A stretch of 54,638 nt of DNA from an uncultured SAR116 cluster alpha proteobacterium (GTDB lineage Bacteria > Pseudomonadota > Alphaproteobacteria > Puniceispirillales > Marisalimonadaceae). The translations under genes and the position numbers were made by a program. The notes under the pieces are model-generated. The model saw only the letters and a list, made by a program, of their open reading frames with translations. It was not told the origin of the DNA and did no database searches. The stretch lies in assembly GCA_902528415.1 (NCBI GenBank), contig CABZSR010000010.1, positions 1 through 54,638 on the forward strand, in the 5' to 3' direction. Below, in pieces: positions 52,176 through 54,638 of this stretch (within the stretch, counting starts at the first letter, position 1; each line of letters opens with the position of its first letter).

Positions 52176-53813
52176 ATGCTACTAAAATTAAATAATTACG
52201 ATGATTTATATTCAACATTTAAGTGGAATATACCTGAATATTATAATATTGCGTCTGATACTATTGATAAAGTGGTATATAAAAATAGGACGGCATTATT
52301 TAATATTTTGAATAATGGTAAAATTGAAAAATGGTCTTTTTTAGATATTAAAAGATCTGCAAACAAGCTTGCTAACGCATTCGATTATCTTAATCTAGAA
52401 CACAATGCTAGAGTTGGTATCATATTAGGCCAGTGTCCGGAAACAGCCATTTCTCATATGGCATGTTTCAAATCTGGAAAAATATCAATACCACTTTTTA
52501 ATTTATTTGGAAAAGATGCATTATTTTATCGTTTAAAAAACTCAAAAGCTTCTTTGGTAATTTGTGACAGAATAGGACTTTTAAAAATTAAAGAAATTTT
52601 TCATAAATTGCCTAATTTGAAATCAATAATTTGCGTGGATGAAATTGATGATCGAGTTAACAATCTAAGTTTTAAAAAAATATTAGAAGAATCATCTGAT
52701 AATTATACTAATAAAAGTACAAAATCATTTGACCCAGCTACAATAATTTATACTTCAGGTACAACTGGTGGACCTAAAGGTGCATTACTACCCCATAGAA
52801 CATTACTAGGACATATACCAGGAGTTGAAATGCCACACGATTTTTTATCCTCATCAGAACCAGTAACTGACTTATTTTGGACGCCAGCTGATTGGGCATG
52901 GATAGGAGGCTTGTTTGATGTTCTTCTTCCTGCATGGCATTTCGGAATTCCTGTTATAAGTCATAGATCACAAAAATTTGACCCTGAATTTTCGTTTGAT
53001 TTAATTTCTAAGCTTAATATTCGAAATACTTTTTTACCACCCACAGCACTAAAAATGATGAAGTCATTTAATCCTTCAAGTACAAAAAATAAATTAAATT
53101 TAAGAACAATCGGGTCTGGAGGTGAATCATTAGGAGAAGATCTGCTGGAGTGGGGGAAAAGAATTTTAGGTGTTAATATTAATGAATTTTATGGTCAAAC
53201 AGAATGTAATTTAACCATTTCAAACAGTAGTGCGATAATGCCGACCAAGCAAGGTTCTATAGGTAAACCTGTTCCTGGCCAAGAGGTTAGGATTATGAAT
53301 AAAAGTGGAGAATTTATAAAAGAGCCAGGTGTAGATGGTGAAATTGTTGTTAATAATAATACACCGGTAGCTTTTTTGAAATATTGGGAGAATGACAAGG
53401 AGACCCAAAATAAAGTAATTAATGGTTGGCTTCATACAGGAGATTTTGCCTTTAGAGATGATGAGGGATATTTTTATTTTAAAGGACGTGAGGATGATAT
53501 TATAAACACTTCAGGTTACAGGGTAGGTCCAAGTGAAGTGGAAGACTGTATATTATCCAATCCACATGTTGACATGGTTGCAGTCATAGGTGTGCCGGAT
53601 AAAGTCAGAGGTAATATAATTAAAGCTTTTATTATTCCAAGAAATAAAAATGACATTTTAACACAAAATAAAGATCTTAAACTTAGTATCCAAAATGATG
53701 TTAAAGTAAAATTGGCAGCACACGAATATCCGCGTATCATAGAATTTGTAGAAGAATTACCTATGACAACAACAGGTAAAATTATTCGCAAAGATTTAAG
53801 GGAAACTTTTTAA
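52176..53813 (+). CDS. AMP-binding acyl-CoA synthetase (acetyl/medium-chain type)
   Basis: A 545-residue ANL ligase. Its N-terminus (FKWNIPEYYNIASDTIDK) is that of acyl-CoA synthetases related to acetyl-CoA synthetase. The AMP loop is IIYTSGTTGGPKGALLPHR (about 188-206), then TPADWAWIGGLFDVLLPAW, FYGQTECN, GWLHTGDFAFRDDEGYFYFKGREDDII and the C-terminal PMTTTGKIIRKDLRE with the Lys. The substrate is unknown. It is divergent from the indolepyruvate oxidoreductase, whose products are acyl-CoAs, and precedes metY by 140 bases. Confidence 0.9.
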   Translation: MLLKLNNYDDLYSTFKWNIPEYYNIASDTIDKVVYKNRTALFNILNNGKIEKWSFLDIKRSANKLANAFDYLNLEHNARVGIILGQCPETAISHMACFKSGKISIPLFNLFGKDALFYRLKNSKASLVICDRIGLLKIKEIFHKLPNLKSIICVDEIDDRVNNLSFKKILEESSDNYTNKSTKSFDPATIIYTSGTTGGPKGALLPHRTLLGHIPGVEMPHDFLSSSEPVTDLFWTPADWAWIGGLFDVLLPAWHFGIPVISHRSQKFDPEFSFDLISKLNIRNTFLPPTALKMMKSFNPSSTKNKLNLRTIGSGGESLGEDLLEWGKRILGVNINEFYGQTECNLTISNSSAIMPTKQGSIGKPVPGQEVRIMNKSGEFIKEPGVDGEIVVNNNTPVAFLKYWENDKETQNKVINGWLHTGDFAFRDDEGYFYFKGREDDIINTSGYRVGPSEVEDCILSNPHVDMVAVIGVPDKVRGNIIKAFIIPRNKNDILTQNKDLKLSIQNDVKVKLAAHEYPRIIEFVEELPMTTTGKIIRKDLRETF

Positions 53814-53953
53814 TTCCTCAAATTTAAATTATAGCTGAAATGAAAATTATCTACTCAAATAAAATAGATTTCTAGGATGTTTAAATTTTATATTTTTCAC
53901 TTCTGCTAAATAAGTTATACATAAGATATTAAATTTTATTTCAAGGAAATATT

Positions 53954-54638
53954 ATGAGCGAAAATTACAAGTTTGATACCCTTTCTTTACATGCAGGTCA
54001 TATCCCTGACAAAGAAACTGGATCTCGTGCTGTTCCTATTTATCAGACGACATCATATGTTTTTAAAAGTACTGAAGAGGCGGCTTCTCTATACAATATG
54101 GAGGTTGGTGGGCATTTATATACTAGAATTTCAAATCCTACTGTTGCAGCTCTTGAACAGAGATTAGCTGCATTAGAGGGTGGGGCTAGTGCCCTTGCAT
54201 GTTCCAGTGGAATGGCTGCAATGCACTTAGTAGTTACAGCAATATGTAGTAGTGGTGATCATATAGTAGCTTCAAGCAAAATGTATGGCGCCAATATAAA
54301 TTTACTTCAGCATACTATGCCTCGTTTTGGTATTAATACGGATTTTGTAAACCCAAATGATCCAGAAGCTATTGAGAACGCTATAAAACCCAACACAAAA
54401 CTAGTTTTTGGAGAAGTGATCGGAAATCCTGGATTAGATATAATGGATGTCCCAACAATTGCAGAAATATGTAAAAGAAAAAATGTTCCTCTAGTCCTTG
54501 ATGCCACTTTTAATACACCATATTTGATGCAACCATTTAAATATGGAGCAAATGTTGTTGTCCATTCACTAACAAAATGGTTGGGTGGACATGGTATTGC
54601 TATTGGAGGCGCCGTTGTAAATGGTGGAAACTTTGATT
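53954..54638 (+). CDS. metY: O-acetylhomoserine sulfhydrylase-like PLP enzyme, partial
   Basis: The first 228 residues of a Cys/Met-metabolism PLP enzyme, cut by the window end. It has FDTLSLHAGH, RAVPIYQTTSYVF, YTRISNPTVAALEQRLAALEGG, CSSGMAAMH, DATFNTPYL and the PLP lysine in VVHSLTKWLGGHG. This pattern is O-acetylhomoserine sulfhydrylase (MetY) more than cystathionine enzymes. It makes homocysteine from sulfide or methionine from methanethiol. The ATG has AAGGAAA upstream. The C-terminal third is missing from view. Confidence 0.88.
   Translation, partial: MSENYKFDTLSLHAGHIPDKETGSRAVPIYQTTSYVFKSTEEAASLYNMEVGGHLYTRISNPTVAALEQRLAALEGGASALACSSGMAAMHLVVTAICSSGDHIVASSKMYGANINLLQHTMPRFGINTDFVNPNDPEAIENAIKPNTKLVFGEVIGNPGLDIMDVPTIAEICKRKNVPLVLDATFNTPYLMQPFKYGANVVVHSLTKWLGGHGIAIGGAVVNGGNFD

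Noticed and set aside
53814-53953. Possible SAM-II or SAM-V riboswitch before metY
   Set aside because: GCTAAA occurs at 53905-53910, but it is over 40 bases from the start codon, no second GCTAAA lies near the ribosome site and no P1 stem/pseudoknot could be built around it.
1-54638. tRNA, rRNA, CRISPR, insertion sequences, prophage
   Set aside because: No cloverleaf-like segment, repeat array, transposase or phage gene was seen; the gaps are too short and AT-rich for most of these.

Overview
The window is a low-GC (about 30% by eye), densely coded stretch of a bacterial chromosome. A gapR (DUF2312) and DUF1244 pair, a fused indolepyruvate ferredoxin oxidoreductase, DmdB/DmdC-like enzymes, a GlpE rhodanese, two Liv-type transporter operons' worth of acyl-CoA genes and very short intergenic gaps point to a streamlined, probably marine heterotrophic alphaproteobacterium. 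Placement below class is inference: SAR11-adjacent low-GC lineages such as HIMB59/AEGEAN-169-like groups fit, but no rRNA or marker protein is present to settle it. I see no tRNA, rRNA, CRISPR array, insertion sequence or prophage. No gene-free stretch exceeds 300 bases; the largest gap is about 250 bases (44954-45209).

1-10.6 kb is a surface-glycan region. A forward cassette (SDR tail, an unrecognised Rossmann protein, a remarkable FAD-oxidoreductase/NeuB fusion, NeuA-like CMP-sugar synthase) looks like nonulosonic-acid synthesis. It faces a reverse cassette for ADP-heptose with kinase, epimerase and adenylyltransferase as three separate genes, followed upstream by a MurQ-like etherase, a methyltransferase and a surface-carbohydrate protein. 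Two genes here look like eroded remnants: a truncated GT4-type phosphotransferase start and a glycosyltransferase 2 with its middle missing.

10.6-24.1 kb is mixed housekeeping: pyrC, a flavin reductase with an overlapping pterin dehydratase, acetoacetyl-CoA synthetase, then a reverse unit DUF1244-gapR-pyrF-queF-marR-MFS with a perfect operator-like palindrome at marR, a divergently read mntR with a likely autoregulatory operator, an ArnT-like glycosyltransferase, sufE, two RNA methyltransferases meeting in a shared hairpin, a GT2 and a HAD dehalogenase.

24.1-54.6 kb is a catabolic region. A split ACAD10/ACAD11-like set (acyl-CoA dehydrogenase, SDR, APH-type kinase, with a HAD protein next door) may handle hydroxy acids. 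A forward operon (enoyl-CoA hydratase, GMC oxidoreductase, isobutyryl-CoA dehydrogenase, 3-hydroxyisobutyryl-CoA hydrolase, thiolase, glpE) resembles valine/branched acyl-CoA breakdown. A nine-gene reverse operon (long-chain-type acyl-CoA ligase, LivGHM, substrate-binding protein, LivF, PaaK-like ligase, SDR, MaoC) couples uptake of a carboxylate to CoA activation; its binding-protein gene is bracketed by hairpins and has the strongest ribosome binding site in the operon. The end carries divergent dmdC/dmdB-like genes, a fused indolepyruvate oxidoreductase, another acyl-CoA ligase and a partial O-acetylhomoserine sulfhydrylase, together suggesting methylmercaptopropionate breakdown and methanethiol or sulfide assimilation.
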